A DNA stretch of 64,000 nucleotides from Botryobacter ruber (GCF_003347595.2 NZ_QCZK02000037.1:186001-250000); one strand, 5' to 3'. Positions 1 to 9,156 are shown, counted from the stretch's first letter. Translations and numbers: made by a program. Notes: generated from the letters alone by a model not told the origin.

Positions 1-58
1 TGGCTTTTAACTCCCTTATCGCTTACCGCTAAGGAGCCCTTGTTCAAGCTGCTGTACC

Positions 59-90
59 TTGCCTGTCATCCTGTAAAAATATAATTTTTG
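59..90 (+). promoter_or_regulatory. Possible Bacteroidetes-type promoter of the HtrA gene
   Basis: A TTG at 59-61 is followed after 20 bp by TAATTTTTG at 82-90. This resembles the Bacteroidetes primary sigma consensus of a -33 TTG and a -7 TAnnTTTG with 19-21 bp spacing, although the -7 box carries one extra T. Transcription would start near 97, and the leader would contain the interspersed repeat at 101-134. Prediction by eye only. Confidence 0.35.
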
Positions 91-100
91 TACCCGAAAC

Positions 101-134
101 AGGAGCAGTGGGTGTGGTGGCAGCTGCAGCTGAA
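101..134 (+). repeat. Interspersed GGCTGTGGTGGCAGGTGCAG-type repeat, copy 1
   Basis: This copy of the recurring intergenic element reads with GTGGTGGCAGCTGCAG at its centre. It lies in the leader of the HtrA gene. Because it is open in the HtrA frame, it creates a false N-terminal extension beginning MGVVAAAAE if the upstream ATG at 108 is taken as the start. Confidence 0.75.
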
Positions 135-233
135 CTTTTCAGGGACCTTCGGCAACAGAAAACTGCTGAAAGGCAATGGGCGGAACAGATTTGTTGCGGC
201 TGCGTTAATTCCTGTGTAAAGACCAGGGAAAAA

Positions 234-1748
234 ATGGGCCTGAAAAACATCCTTCCATTGCTTATTGCCGGTGCCGTTGGCGGGGCGGTTACCTTTGCTG
301 CAATCGAGCTTGTGGATCAAGAAAGGCAGGAAGAAAAGGAAGATTCCGCTGTTCCTGTTTTTGCCCTTCCTGAAAATCAAAAAAGGGCAGCTGCCCGTGG
401 GTTGCCGGATGGATTTGGCGATGCTGTGCAGCACTCGCTGCAGCAGGTGGTGCATATTCGGGCATTGGCCAGTATACAGCAACAGGAAAGCCAAAATCCG
501 GAGCTGTACCAGTTGCCGGAGCCCTTTCGCCATTTTTTCGGTGATGAGTTCCAGGACGGAGATCCGTACCAGGGGCAGCGACCGCACACGGAACAGCTGG
601 AGCAGTCTGGTTCAGGAGTTATTGTAAGCGACGATGGCTACATTGTAACCAACCTGCATGTAGTTAACCAGGCGCAGCAGGTGGAGGTGTCGCTCAACGA
701 CGGCAGGATATTCGAGGCAAAACTGGCCGGGAAAGACCCCGCTACCGACCTGGCGCTTATTAAAATAGATGGAAAAGCCCTGCCATTTATCCGGTTTGCC
801 GACTCTGATAAGGTTGATGTTGGCGATTGGGTAGTAGCTGTCGGCAATCCGTTCAACCTGTCGTCTACGGTTACGGCTGGCATTGTCAGTGCCAAAGCAA
901 GAGCCATCAATGTGCTGCAGTCCATCGACAATTCCGCAATAGAATCGTTTATTCAAACCGATGCTGCTGTAAACCCGGGTAACAGTGGCGGCGCGCTGGT
1001 AAATATGCAGGGCCACCTGGTGGGCATCAACACGGCCATTGCCAGCCCCACAGGCGTGTATGCAGGCTATGCCTTTGCCGTACCCAGCAACATAGTAGCC
1101 AAGGTCATCAGGGACCTTCGGGAGTATGGAACGGTACAACGCGGTTACCTGGGCATAACGCTACGGGAGCTGGACTGGGAACTGGCCCAGAAGCTGAAGC
1201 TGAAAACATCGGCAGGCGTAGTGGTAGAAAGCGTGATGAAAGGAAGTGCCGGGGCTGCCGCCGGCCTGGAAGAGCAGGACGTGATACGGCAGGTGGATGA
1301 GCGGCCAGTGGCCAACACCGCGGAGTTTATGGGGATTATTGCCCAGCACCGGCCTGGCGACAAACTGCAACTTCAGGTGATGCGCGACAATAAAGAGCGA
1401 ACGCTGCAAGTGAAGCTCAAAAAGCAGCCGGGTAAAGAAGCATTGCTCGCTGAAGCAAAAGCCAGGCTACTGCAAAAAACAGGACTTGAAGTAGCACCGC
1501 TGACCATTGCTGAAAAGCGGCGGTTCCAGCTGAGGTGGGGGGTACGGGTGGTTCGACTGCTGGAAGACAAAACGGCTTATGCGGGTGGCCTGCGGGAGGG
1601 CTTTGTTATTATCAGAATAGACCGCCAGCCGGTTAACAGCGTGCAGGATGTGGCGAATTCCATTCAGGGCGCCAGAAGAGGCGTGCTGGTAGAAGGGGTG
1701 TATCCGGGTATGCCCGGTGTTTACTATTATGCCATCCGCCTGGAATGA
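234..1748 (+). CDS. HtrA/DegP-family periplasmic serine protease with two PDZ domains
   Basis: Periplasmic quality-control protease or chaperone of the HtrA/DegP/DegQ family. From ATG 234 it is 504 residues: an N-terminal membrane segment or uncleaved signal (LLIAGAVGGAVTFAAIELV), a trypsin-like domain, then two PDZ domains at about 300-390 and 420-500. The catalytic triad is visible as His142 (NLHVV), Asp172 (ATDLALIK) and Ser251 (NPGNSGGAL). An ATG at 108 in the same frame would add 42 residues, but these come from an interspersed repeat and a Cys-rich stretch and precede the signal segment, so I reject that start. It is convergent with exuT and probably not part of the pectin island. Family certain; DegP versus DegQ role unresolved. 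Confidence 0.93.
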   Translation: MGLKNILPLLIAGAVGGAVTFAAIELVDQERQEEKEDSAVPVFALPENQKRAAARGLPDGFGDAVQHSLQQVVHIRALASIQQQESQNPELYQLPEPFRHFFGDEFQDGDPYQGQRPHTEQLEQSGSGVIVSDDGYIVTNLHVVNQAQQVEVSLNDGRIFEAKLAGKDPATDLALIKIDGKALPFIRFADSDKVDVGDWVVAVGNPFNLSSTVTAGIVSAKARAINVLQSIDNSAIESFIQTDAAVNPGNSGGALVNMQGHLVGINTAIASPTGVYAGYAFAVPSNIVAKVIRDLREYGTVQRGYLGITLRELDWELAQKLKLKTSAGVVVESVMKGSAGAAAGLEEQDVIRQVDERPVANTAEFMGIIAQHRPGDKLQLQVMRDNKERTLQVKLKKQPGKEALLAEAKARLLQKTGLEVAPLTIAEKRRFQLRWGVRVVRLLEDKTAYAGGLREGFVIIRIDRQPVNSVQDVANSIQGARRGVLVEGVYPGMPGVYYYAIRLE

Positions 1749-1798
1749 CAGCGCCGCATGGGTGCACAGTTCCTGCCTTATCTTATCTTCATTAAAAG

Positions 1799-1878
1799 AG
1801 CAGCGGCTGTGGTGGCAGGAGCAGTAAGGTTTTTTAATGCTGTTTTAGTTTACTGCACCTGCCACCATTGCCGCTGCT
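1799..1878. repeat. Inverted pair of the interspersed repeat, copies 2a and 2b
   Basis: Copy 2a (1799-1827, plus orientation) and copy 2b (1850-1878, minus orientation) are 29-nt arms that are complementary except for about three positions, separated by a T-rich spacer. They sit between the convergent HtrA and exuT genes and could fold into a long hairpin in either transcript, so a role as bidirectional terminator or 3'-end protector is plausible but unproven. Confidence 0.75.
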
Positions 1879-1942
1879 GTGCAACTGTAACGGCGAATGC
1901 CACTTCCGGGGATTTTCAAGCGAAGCCGCTGGTTTCTTAAAA

Positions 1943-1979
1943 CAGGAAAGGCAGCCGACGTAACTGTGGCTGCCTTCCC
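1943..1979 (-). terminator. Hairpin downstream of exuT
   Basis: AAGGCAGCC at 1948-1956 pairs with GGCTGCCTT at 1968-1976. On the minus strand it lies about 45 bp after the exuT stop and is followed by a T-rich but interrupted tract, which fits a moderate intrinsic terminator. Confidence 0.55.
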
Positions 1980-2021
1980 GGGAAATGAAATGATAAAGCT
2001 TACAGCTTGTTTACAAGCTGC

Positions 2022-3356
2022 TTATAAATCAACTGGCTTGTACTTTGGAACCAGCAAATGCATGATCAGCCAGGCGGCCAGGTAAGCGCCACCGCAAATC
2101 AGGAACATGATAAAATAAGCTGTTTCCAGTTGGTTGATGCGCTCGTAGTACACAAACATTTGCTTCTGTACCAGCCACGACAGCAACACACCACCTACCG
2201 TACCGGCCATGCCACCAATACCAGTTACAGAGGCAACTGCTTTGCGTGGGAACATATCCGATACCGTGGTAAAGATGTTGGCGCTCCAGGCCTGGTGGGC
2301 AGAGGCTGCAATACCAATGATGATCACGGCCAGCCACATGTTTAATTCACCCAGTTCCTGAGCAAACACAATAGGTAGTACAGACAAAGCAAAAATCAGC
2401 ATCGACATTTTACGGGCTTTAAATACCGCCATTCCGTTACGGATAAAGTTAAGCGGAATCCAGCCGCCACCAATACTGCCTACGCTCGACATGGTGTACA
2501 CTAAGGCTACCGGTAAAGCTACTTCAGTACCTTCGAGGCCATATTGCTTGTTCAGGAAGTCTGGTAACCAGAAAAGATAGAACCACCAGATCGGGTCGGT
2601 CAGGAATTTACCGGCTGCGAACGCCCAGGTTTGTCTGAAGTTTAACAGCTTGAACCAGCTTACTTTGGGCTCTGTCGTGATAGATGCTGCAGCCATATCG
2701 TCAACATCGCTGTGGATGTATTCGAATTCAGCCTTCGTTAAGCGGGCATGGCGCTCCGGTACTTCATAAAGAATAAACCAGAAAATAAGCCACACAAAGC
2801 CTACTGCACCTGTGATGATGAAAGCCCACTGCCAACCCATTGTTTCGGCAATAAATGGAACCGAGAGTGGCGCAATGATGGCACCTACGTTTGAACCGGA
2901 GTTAAAAATACCTGTTGCCAGGGCTCTTTCTTTTTTAGGAAACCACTCGGCAGTCGCCTTAATGGCGGCCGGGAAGTTACCTGCCTCTGTTACACCCAGG
3001 AAGCCCCTGGCAACGGCAAAACCTAAGGTACTGCTCACGAAGGCATGCCCTACAGCTGCCAGGCTCCAGAGCGCAGTGGAAAGCGCATATCCTAGTTTGG
3101 TACCAAGTGAGTCGATCAGGCGGCCAACGCCCAGCATGCCTACACCATACGCCACCTTAAAGGCGATCTCGATGTTGGCATAATCACCTGCCGTCCAGTT
3201 AAACGCGGTTTCCAGGTAAGGTTTCAGCAGCGCGATAACTGCCCGGTCCAGGTAGTTGATGGTGGTGGCAAAAAATACCAACGAACAGATTGTCCAGCGG
3301 TAGGAACCGATTTTTTCCGTGGCGGTGTTCGTAATAGTTGGTTTAGTCATAAACAT
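2022..3356 (-). CDS. exuT: MFS hexuronate transporter (ExuT-like)
   Basis: Inner-membrane major facilitator of the anion:cation symporter type, 444 residues with about twelve hydrophobic segments. It begins after a hydrophilic N-terminus with the signature NYLDRAVIALLKPYL and carries the repeated GxGRLxDxxG-like loop (GVGRLIDSLGTKLG). The sequence type and its position beside uxaC, uxaE and uxaB make import of galacturonate or glucuronate across the cytoplasmic membrane the natural role. Two in-frame ATGs (3356 and 3350) are equally possible starts. A strong hairpin between uxaC and exuT suggests it has its own promoter rather than being read from uxaC. Substrate is inferred from family and context. 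Confidence 0.85.
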   Translation of the reverse strand: MFMTKPTITNTATEKIGSYRWTICSLVFFATTINYLDRAVIALLKPYLETAFNWTAGDYANIEIAFKVAYGVGMLGVGRLIDSLGTKLGYALSTALWSLAAVGHAFVSSTLGFAVARGFLGVTEAGNFPAAIKATAEWFPKKERALATGIFNSGSNVGAIIAPLSVPFIAETMGWQWAFIITGAVGFVWLIFWFILYEVPERHARLTKAEFEYIHSDVDDMAAASITTEPKVSWFKLLNFRQTWAFAAGKFLTDPIWWFYLFWLPDFLNKQYGLEGTEVALPVALVYTMSSVGSIGGGWIPLNFIRNGMAVFKARKMSMLIFALSVLPIVFAQELGELNMWLAVIIIGIAASAHQAWSANIFTTVSDMFPRKAVASVTGIGGMAGTVGGVLLSWLVQKQMFVYYERINQLETAYFIMFLICGGAYLAAWLIMHLLVPKYKPVDL

Positions 3357-3515
3357 TAAACATTAATAATACTGATTCATACATTTAGTGCTATTGGTGT
3401 TGCAAAGCCGGAAAGACTTTCGCTACGACTGCCCTCGCCTGCCCGCAGGCATTTTGACAGACATATAAGGCAGGTTAGCGCGTAGTTTGTTCCACCTCCT
3501 GCCAAAAAACAGCAG

Positions 3516-3558
3516 AAAAAAACCTACCATCAGCCACTTCAGGCTGATGGTAGGTTTT
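3516..3558 (-). terminator. Strong intrinsic terminator after uxaC
   Basis: A perfect stem of at least 16 bp (AACCTACCATCAGCC at 3521-3535 against its complement at 3542-3556) with a 6-nt loop starts a few bases after the uxaC stop. The minus-strand transcript continues into a run of seven T. It separates exuT from the uxa operon. Confidence 0.9.
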
Positions 3559-3563
3559 CAGGA

Positions 3564-4964
3564 CTAGAAATCGAAATAATTTTTAGCGTTGTTGTAGCTG
3601 ATGTTCTCCACCATCTGGCCCATCCAGTCGAGTTCGCTTTCCGGCAATTCGCCGTTCTCAACATCTCGCCCGATCAGGTTACACAGAATTCTTCTGAAAT
3701 AATCGTGGCGGGGGTAGGAGAGGAAGCTCCTGGAGTCGGTCAGCATACCCACGAAGCGGCTCAGCAGACCCATGTTGGACAGCGCATTCATCTGCTTCTC
3801 CATGCCGTCTTTCTGATCGAGGAACCACCAGCCGGAACCGAACTGGATTTTGCCAGGTATGGTCGAACCTGCGTTAAAGTTACCGATCATGGTAGCAAAC
3901 ACCTCGTTATCCCGTGGGTTCAGGTTATACAGGATGGTTTTTGTCAGTTGATTGTTGTTATCCAGCTTTCCGAGGAACCTGGAGAGCGGCTGTGCAATGC
4001 TGAAGTCACCGATCGAGTCGAAGCCGGTATCCGGGCCCAGTTCGCGGATCATGCGCAGGTTGTTGTTACGCAGCGCGCCCAGGTGGAACTGTTGTGTCCA
4101 GCCTCTGTCGTTGTCCATCAGGGCCAGGAATTCCAGCACAGCCGACTTAAACTTCAGCACTTCTTCCTGCGACAGGCTTTGCTTGTTCAGCGCTTTGTCA
4201 AAGATTTTGTTTATTTCTTCGTCGGTATAGTCTTCGGCATAAATGGTTTCCAGGCCGTGGTCAGAAAGCCGGCCACCCATTTCATGGAAGAAATCATGGC
4301 GCTGCTTCAGTGCATCCTGCAGTGCTTTGTAACTGTTGATGGAAACACCAGCGGCCTCTCCCAGTTTCTGCAGGTAAGGCAGGAAACCTTCCGTTTCAAT
4401 GGCCATGGCCTTGTCGGCACGATAGGTAGGAAGCACCTGAATGCCAAAATTGTCTGCTTTAATTTTTTTGTGGTGCTCCAGGCTGTCGGCAGGGTCATCT
4501 GTTGTACAGATCACCTTTACGTTCATCTTTTTCAGGATGCCGCGCACGCTGAACTCATCGGTCTGCAGCATTTCGGTGCAGCTGTCGTAAATTTCGCGGG
4601 CTGTTTCCGGCTTCAGGATTTTCTGGATACCAAATGGTCTTTTCAGCTCCATGTGCGTCCAGTGGTACAGGGGGTTACGCATGGTATATGGAACCGTCTC
4701 CGCCCATTTCTCAAATTTGGCGTAGTCGTCGGCGTTGCCGGTGCAGTAGCGCTCATCCACGCCGTTGGTACGCATGGCGCGCCACTTATAATGGTCGCCT
4801 TCAAGCCAGATTTCGGTCAGGTTTTTAAATTTCCTGTCAGAGGCAATGTCTTCAGGAGGAAGGTGGCAGTGGTAATCGATGATCGGCATGTCTTTGGCAT
4901 GCTCATGGTACAGTTTCTGTGCCGTCTTGGTCTGAAGTATAAAGTTCTCGTCTAGAAATGACAT
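3564..4964 (-). CDS. uxaC: Glucuronate/galacturonate isomerase
   Basis: Cytoplasmic uronate isomerase converting D-galacturonate to D-tagaturonate, and D-glucuronate to D-fructuronate. It is the entry step for monomeric galacturonate released from pectin. The 466-residue length is normal for UxaC. The N-terminal amidohydrolase-fold metal motif IIDYHCHLPPEDIA is present, with the usual family stretches RAMRTNGV, FGSGWWFLDQKDGM and DSRSFLSYPRHDYFRR near the C-terminus. It starts 45 bp downstream of the uxaE stop on the same strand, so both are probably cotranscribed, and a strong terminator follows. I see no truncation or missing motif. Confidence 0.95.
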   Translation of the reverse strand: MSFLDENFILQTKTAQKLYHEHAKDMPIIDYHCHLPPEDIASDRKFKNLTEIWLEGDHYKWRAMRTNGVDERYCTGNADDYAKFEKWAETVPYTMRNPLYHWTHMELKRPFGIQKILKPETAREIYDSCTEMLQTDEFSVRGILKKMNVKVICTTDDPADSLEHHKKIKADNFGIQVLPTYRADKAMAIETEGFLPYLQKLGEAAGVSINSYKALQDALKQRHDFFHEMGGRLSDHGLETIYAEDYTDEEINKIFDKALNKQSLSQEEVLKFKSAVLEFLALMDNDRGWTQQFHLGALRNNNLRMIRELGPDTGFDSIGDFSIAQPLSRFLGKLDNNNQLTKTILYNLNPRDNEVFATMIGNFNAGSTIPGKIQFGSGWWFLDQKDGMEKQMNALSNMGLLSRFVGMLTDSRSFLSYPRHDYFRRILCNLIGRDVENGELPESELDWMGQMVENISYNNAKNYFDF

Positions 4965-5009
4965 ATAATTAAACTTTAATGGGGTTATAAATTGTGATGT
5001 TAGGTTTAT

Positions 5010-6260
5010 TTAAATAAAAACAGGTTTGATATGGCGTTCCCACAGGTTCTGGGTAACATGTTTGCCAATCAGTTCGCTGTTTTGCTCCAGGGCATCGGTA
5101 AAGGCAGTGCCTTTTTTACCGGCAATTTTATAGGAACAGTGGATAAGCTGCCTGAAGCTTGGGTTGTACTGCGGGTTGTGCTGGTCGTGCCGCAGTGCGC
5201 TTGCAAATTGCGGCCCCGACCAGGTAGCAACTTCGTCAGTAGCCGGTAATTTGTCTTTTTGTATCGCCAGCACGGTAGCGTAAGGAGCCGTGAGTTCGTC
5301 GTATCGTTCTAGGGCTTCTTCGTAAACTTTTTTAGCCAGTTGTAAGCCTTCTTCTCCTGTTTCTGCCAGGGCTGCGATTTCTTCCAGCCAGGTAGTACCG
5401 GCCGTTTTAATATGGATGCCTGCATCGTGCTTCTGCAATATTTCTCTGATTGTTTTGTAGATGGAAAATTTGTCGCTACCGCTATGCACGCTCAGTTTCA
5501 GCGTATCGGGCAGGTTATACTTTTGCACGGCATACTTCAGCACCAGAATATCTTCTTCAAATTCTTTCGCAAACTGCTCCAGGTTTCCCTGGTAGTCTAC
5601 ACCTTTGTAGAACTGGCCGGTAAACTTAGGGGCGATCGTTTGCACAGGTACGCCATTTTTAGCGAGGAGCTGCAGGATAAAATATAACTCCACCGGGCTT
5701 TGCGGTTCGTTCACTTCATCCATGGATACTTCGGTAATAAAATTATCGGCTCCTTTCTTACCCGCTATGTAATCGTAAATCTTTTTTGCCTCCTGCGTAG
5801 CTGCCAGGAACTTGCCGGCTATTTTCGTAAGCTGATCTTTGTCTACTGAAAAGCTGGTAGCGATTCCCGGAATAGAAAATTCGCCCAGGTGATCCTGGTT
5901 CTCTTCCACAAATGCTGCTATATCATCCGGGGCAGCAGCTTTGCCAATGTACTCTGCAACGTCGATAGTGAAAAAATCCGAGACCTCCAGAAAAGGGTCC
6001 ACGTTATTCAGGTTGATATGGTCGGCATCCACCAGGTAGTCAGATTGCCAGTTCAGGGCTTTTACTGCTTCGTCAGCTTCTTTCCTGACATCTTTCGGAG
6101 AAGAATTTACCGTTAAATGCTCCCTGTTCGACTTGTTCCAGACCGGTGTAATGGTAACGCCGGCTTCTCTGGCCTTTATAAAAGCCTGAAGCTGAGCTAC
6201 TCCCTGATGCGCAAAGCGATCGCCAATACCAAACGAATATTTGTTGATTTTTTTCATCAT
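5010..6260 (-). CDS. uxaE: Tagaturonate epimerase family protein (UxaE-like)
   Basis: Likely D-tagaturonate 3-epimerase, which interconverts D-tagaturonate and D-fructuronate and so links the galacturonate and glucuronate branches. I recognise the Bacteroidetes form of the family from its N-terminus (YSFGIGDRFAHQGVAQLQAF), the stretch ITPVWNKSNREH, the VDADHINL motif that probably supplies metal ligands, and KLSVHSGSDKFSIY further on. Length is 416 residues with no signal peptide, so it acts in the cytoplasm. It lies directly upstream of uxaC and downstream of uxaB on the same strand. Two adjacent ATG codons make the exact start ambiguous by one residue. Family assignment is good; the reaction is taken from the characterised family. 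Confidence 0.8.
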   Translation of the reverse strand: MMKKINKYSFGIGDRFAHQGVAQLQAFIKAREAGVTITPVWNKSNREHLTVNSSPKDVRKEADEAVKALNWQSDYLVDADHINLNNVDPFLEVSDFFTIDVAEYIGKAAAPDDIAAFVEENQDHLGEFSIPGIATSFSVDKDQLTKIAGKFLAATQEAKKIYDYIAGKKGADNFITEVSMDEVNEPQSPVELYFILQLLAKNGVPVQTIAPKFTGQFYKGVDYQGNLEQFAKEFEEDILVLKYAVQKYNLPDTLKLSVHSGSDKFSIYKTIREILQKHDAGIHIKTAGTTWLEEIAALAETGEEGLQLAKKVYEEALERYDELTAPYATVLAIQKDKLPATDEVATWSGPQFASALRHDQHNPQYNPSFRQLIHCSYKIAGKKGTAFTDALEQNSELIGKHVTQNLWERHIKPVFI

Positions 6261-6473
6261 TTGCCGTTTTGATACTTTTCTGCTGAGGCAAAAGGAGCCT
6301 CGTGCCGTCGTGTAGTATTACATATTTTTCAAATGCAGGAAAATGGTGTTACTAAATGGTTAACACTTCCCGCAAACTTTTATTAATTCTACTAGTTTAA
6401 AGACTGATATCCAAATAACAAACAGAAGTTTTCAGAAATAGTGACTAAATACATGTTTTATTAGCAGGAGTGG

Positions 6474-6505
6474 GCCCCCAAAGCTGCACGAACAGGTTTG
6501 GGGGC
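6474..6505 (-). terminator. GC-rich hairpin downstream of uxaB
   Basis: GCCCCCAAA at 6474-6482 pairs perfectly with TTTGGGGGC at 6497-6505 around a 14-nt loop, 20-50 bp after the uxaB stop. There is no T run on the minus strand, so termination efficiency is uncertain, and some readthrough into uxaE is possible. Confidence 0.5.
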
Positions 6506-6524
6506 TTCCTTTGTAGAATGGGTA

Positions 6525-7946
6525 TTATTTTGCCTGTACCGCAGTGTTCTGAAGCTGCTGCAACTGCTCGGTTACCTTTTCGGTGAAGCCGTCAATTTTA
6601 GTCAGGTCAGTTCCCCAGAAATCTTCGTTGGCAAGTACGGTTTTTACAACCTCCTGCTCAGCCTCTTTCTCCCAGGCATTCTGGAAGAAGCTCAGTACTT
6701 CCGGCGTATCGTTCAGCGGAATCTGCTCGCCATTCCATTCGCCTTTGTAGAAAAGGATAAGGGCCGCCAATGAGTGCAGCAAACGCTCTGGCAATTGGCC
6801 TTTACGCTTGTGGTACTCCAGCACCGAAGGAAGCACGCGCACTTTGTATTTTGAAACGGAGTTCAGTGCAATGGAAAGCAACTCATGACGGATGTAAGGG
6901 TTCTGGAATCGTTCGATTACATCGTTTGCAAACTGCTCCAGTTCCTCTTTCGACAGGTCCAGTGTCGGGATAATTTCTTCGAAGATGGCTTCTCTTAAGA
7001 ATTTGCCTACTTTTTCATCTTCAACCGATTCGCGCACCGTTCTCAGGCCATGCAGGTAAGCTACTGGTACCAGGGTGGTGTGGGCGCCATTCAGGATGCG
7101 GACTTTGCGGGTGCGGTAAGGGGTAAGGTCGGGAGCGAAAAGTACCTGCAGACCAGCTTTCTCAGTCGGGAATGCAGCTCTTACAGCTTCCGGCGCTTCA
7201 ATTACCCACAGGTGGAAAGGCTCCGCTTTCACAACCAGCTTATCTTCGTAGCCCAGTTCTTCCTGGATTTCTTTGATGGTGTCGCGTGGGTAACCCGGCA
7301 CGATACGGTCTACCAGGGTATTGCAGAAAGAGTTGGAGTTGTTAATCCAGGCCGTAAATTCAGATGGAAGGTTCCAGTGTGCAGCAAACTGCAGAACGGT
7401 TTTCTTCAGGTTTTCGCCGTTCTTCTCAATCAGTTCGCACGGGATCATGGCCAGGCCTTTGTCGGCAGCACCGTTGAAGTGCTTAAAGCGGTGGTAAAGC
7501 AAAGCAGTCAGTTTACCCGGGAAGCTGTTTGGCAGGGTGTCCATGTTTCTGTCAGCTTCGTCGAAAGCGATACCGGCTTCTGTGGTGTTTGAAATAATGA
7601 ACTGCAGGTCGGGGTTTTCGCCGCGTTGCAGGTAAGCCTGGTAATCGTCGTAGGGGTTAAGCGCACCAGATACACAGCTGATCAGTCTTGATTCGCGTGT
7701 CGGCTTTCCACCCTGCAGGCCTTCCAGTAACACATGGTACAGGCCATCCTGCTCGTTGAGCATATGCACGATGCCCTGGCTTAAAGGCTGAACAATCTCC
7801 ACGTTCCCGTTGAAGTCGGTCTGCTCATTTAGTATATCAATAATCCAGTCCACGAATCCGCGCAGGAAGTTACCTTCACCAAACTGCAATACTTTAACAG
7901 GGCGGCTGGCAGGCAGGTTAGCTGTTTCTCGGTTTAGTTGTTTCAT
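6525..7946 (-). CDS. uxaB: Tagaturonate reductase (altronate oxidoreductase)
   Basis: NAD-dependent reductase converting D-tagaturonate to D-altronate in the cytoplasm. It is a member of the mannitol dehydrogenase/UxaB long-chain family. The 473-residue protein starts with the dinucleotide-binding stretch VKVLQFGEGNFLRGFVDWI. Later it shows the family motifs NTLVDRIVPGYP and RKVRILNGAHTTLVPVAYL, where the ILNGAH segment belongs to the active-site region. It lies between the LacI-type gene and uxaE on the same strand. Its leader carries two direct copies of the interspersed repeat. The next enzyme, altronate dehydratase (uxaA), is not in the window. Confidence 0.93.
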   Translation of the reverse strand: MKQLNRETANLPASRPVKVLQFGEGNFLRGFVDWIIDILNEQTDFNGNVEIVQPLSQGIVHMLNEQDGLYHVLLEGLQGGKPTRESRLISCVSGALNPYDDYQAYLQRGENPDLQFIISNTTEAGIAFDEADRNMDTLPNSFPGKLTALLYHRFKHFNGAADKGLAMIPCELIEKNGENLKKTVLQFAAHWNLPSEFTAWINNSNSFCNTLVDRIVPGYPRDTIKEIQEELGYEDKLVVKAEPFHLWVIEAPEAVRAAFPTEKAGLQVLFAPDLTPYRTRKVRILNGAHTTLVPVAYLHGLRTVRESVEDEKVGKFLREAIFEEIIPTLDLSKEELEQFANDVIERFQNPYIRHELLSIALNSVSKYKVRVLPSVLEYHKRKGQLPERLLHSLAALILFYKGEWNGEQIPLNDTPEVLSFFQNAWEKEAEQEVVKTVLANEDFWGTDLTKIDGFTEKVTEQLQQLQNTAVQAK

Positions 7947-8003
7947 AAATTGTATAGTTTACTTTGTTTAAGGTTTGATTTCTACTAATTTTTTACGCTA
8001 AAA

Positions 8004-8080
8004 TTCTGCTGCACCAGCCACCACTGCCTCTGCACCTGTATGCATATGCTACTGCACCAGCCACCACACCCACTGCACCT
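8004..8080 (-). repeat. Direct pair of the interspersed repeat, copies 3a and 3b
   Basis: Two minus-oriented copies (8004-8038 and 8048-8080) lie in tandem, about 44 bp apart, in the gap between the LacI-type gene and uxaB. Both contain CTGCACCAGCCACCAC. This is the only locus in the window with a same-orientation pair. It would be transcribed as part of the lacI-to-uxaB intercistronic RNA or of the uxaB leader. Confidence 0.75.
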
Positions 8081-8091
8081 ATTTAGCTAAC

Positions 8092-9156
8092 CTAGTGCAC
8101 TTTTTCCGCCAGCTGCGCCTCCTGCAGGGCTTCCTGCCGTAGCGTAGATTTCCGGATGATCAGCTCCGGTTTCAGCACAATTTTCTGTGCTATGTTTCTT
8201 TTGTCAATTGATTTCAGGTGCTCAAAAAATACCTCCGCCGTCACTTTTCCCATCGTGATGCTTAACTGATCTACTGTGGTAAGGGGGGGATCGGTAAAGG
8301 AGGTGAACGGGTCATTACTGAAACCTGCCAGCGCCACCTGCTCCGGTATGCGGATTTTTCGCTCCTTGAGCACCTGCATGGCACCCATGGCCCCGTAATC
8401 ACTGGCCGAAAACACGGCATCGGGCATCTGGTCCAGCTGCAGCAACTGCTCCATGCTTTTTCTGCCGTCTTCCAGCTGCAGGTTGCTTTTAATAACAAGA
8501 TCTTCGTCGTACGGAATATCATAATCGCGCAGCGCGTTTACGTAGCCGCGCAGACGCTCCTTAAATACACTTACTTTTTTCGGGCTGGTAAAGTGCGCAA
8601 TGCGTCGGCAGCCTTGCTTAATCAGGTGCTCCACCACTTTGTAAGCGCCCAGGTAGTCGTCGATCATCACCTGGCTTACTTCCAGCGCATCGGTTGTGCG
8701 GTCGAACAGTACCAGCGGGATGCCCTTTTCAACTACCTTTTTATAATGGTCGAACTGTTCCGTGTTTTTTCCGATGGAGGCGATAATACCATCCACGCGG
8801 GCATTCAGGAGCGCGTCAATCGTCTGCAGTTCCTTTTCGTAGTTGTCGTACGACTGGCATATGATAACTTTATAATTCAGGTTATTGGCAATTTCCTCAA
8901 TTCCTCTTACTACCGAGGCAAAAAAGGACCGGTCTGCCGTTGGCACAATTACGCCAATAATGTTACTTTTGCCGTTGCGCAGGGCAGCCGCAATATTGTT
9001 TGGCTGGTAATTTAACTGTTTCGCTACTTTCTGAACTGCTTTCTTCGTAGCATCACTTATACGCGGACTATCGTTTAAGGCGCGTGATACTGTAGATGCT
9101 GTTATGTTAAGCTTCTCTGCAATATCGTGAATGGTAACTCTATGTTTTGTAATCAT
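8092..9156 (-). CDS. LacI/GalR-family transcriptional regulator
   Basis: DNA-binding regulator of 354 residues with the classical LacI architecture. The N-terminal helix-turn-helix and hinge (VTIHDIAEKLNITASTVSRA, then YQPNNIAAALRNGKSNIIGV) are followed by a periplasmic-binding-protein-like effector domain with the usual signatures DGIIASIG, PLVLFDR and GFSNDPF. It stands at the head of the uxaB-uxaE-uxaC strand and divergent from the DUF4861-SusCD operon, so it is the obvious candidate for reading LacI-like operators found in this window (9405, 9609, 23559, 35321, 44836). The effector is not visible from sequence; a hexuronate or pathway intermediate is the natural guess. Repressor versus activator role is open. 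Confidence 0.92.
   Translation of the reverse strand: MITKHRVTIHDIAEKLNITASTVSRALNDSPRISDATKKAVQKVAKQLNYQPNNIAAALRNGKSNIIGVIVPTADRSFFASVVRGIEEIANNLNYKVIICQSYDNYEKELQTIDALLNARVDGIIASIGKNTEQFDHYKKVVEKGIPLVLFDRTTDALEVSQVMIDDYLGAYKVVEHLIKQGCRRIAHFTSPKKVSVFKERLRGYVNALRDYDIPYDEDLVIKSNLQLEDGRKSMEQLLQLDQMPDAVFSASDYGAMGAMQVLKERKIRIPEQVALAGFSNDPFTSFTDPPLTTVDQLSITMGKVTAEVFFEHLKSIDKRNIAQKIVLKPELIIRKSTLRQEALQEAQLAEKVH

Noticed and set aside
108..233. In-frame N-terminal extension of the HtrA gene
   Set aside because: It is read from an interspersed repeat copy and a Cys-rich stretch, and comes before the membrane segment.
1758..1940. Short plus-strand open frame
   Set aside because: It runs through the inverted repeat pair and has no recognisable protein features.
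3705..4955. Long plus-strand open frame opposite uxaC
   Set aside because: It is fully antisense to a well-supported gene, and its translation shows no family features.
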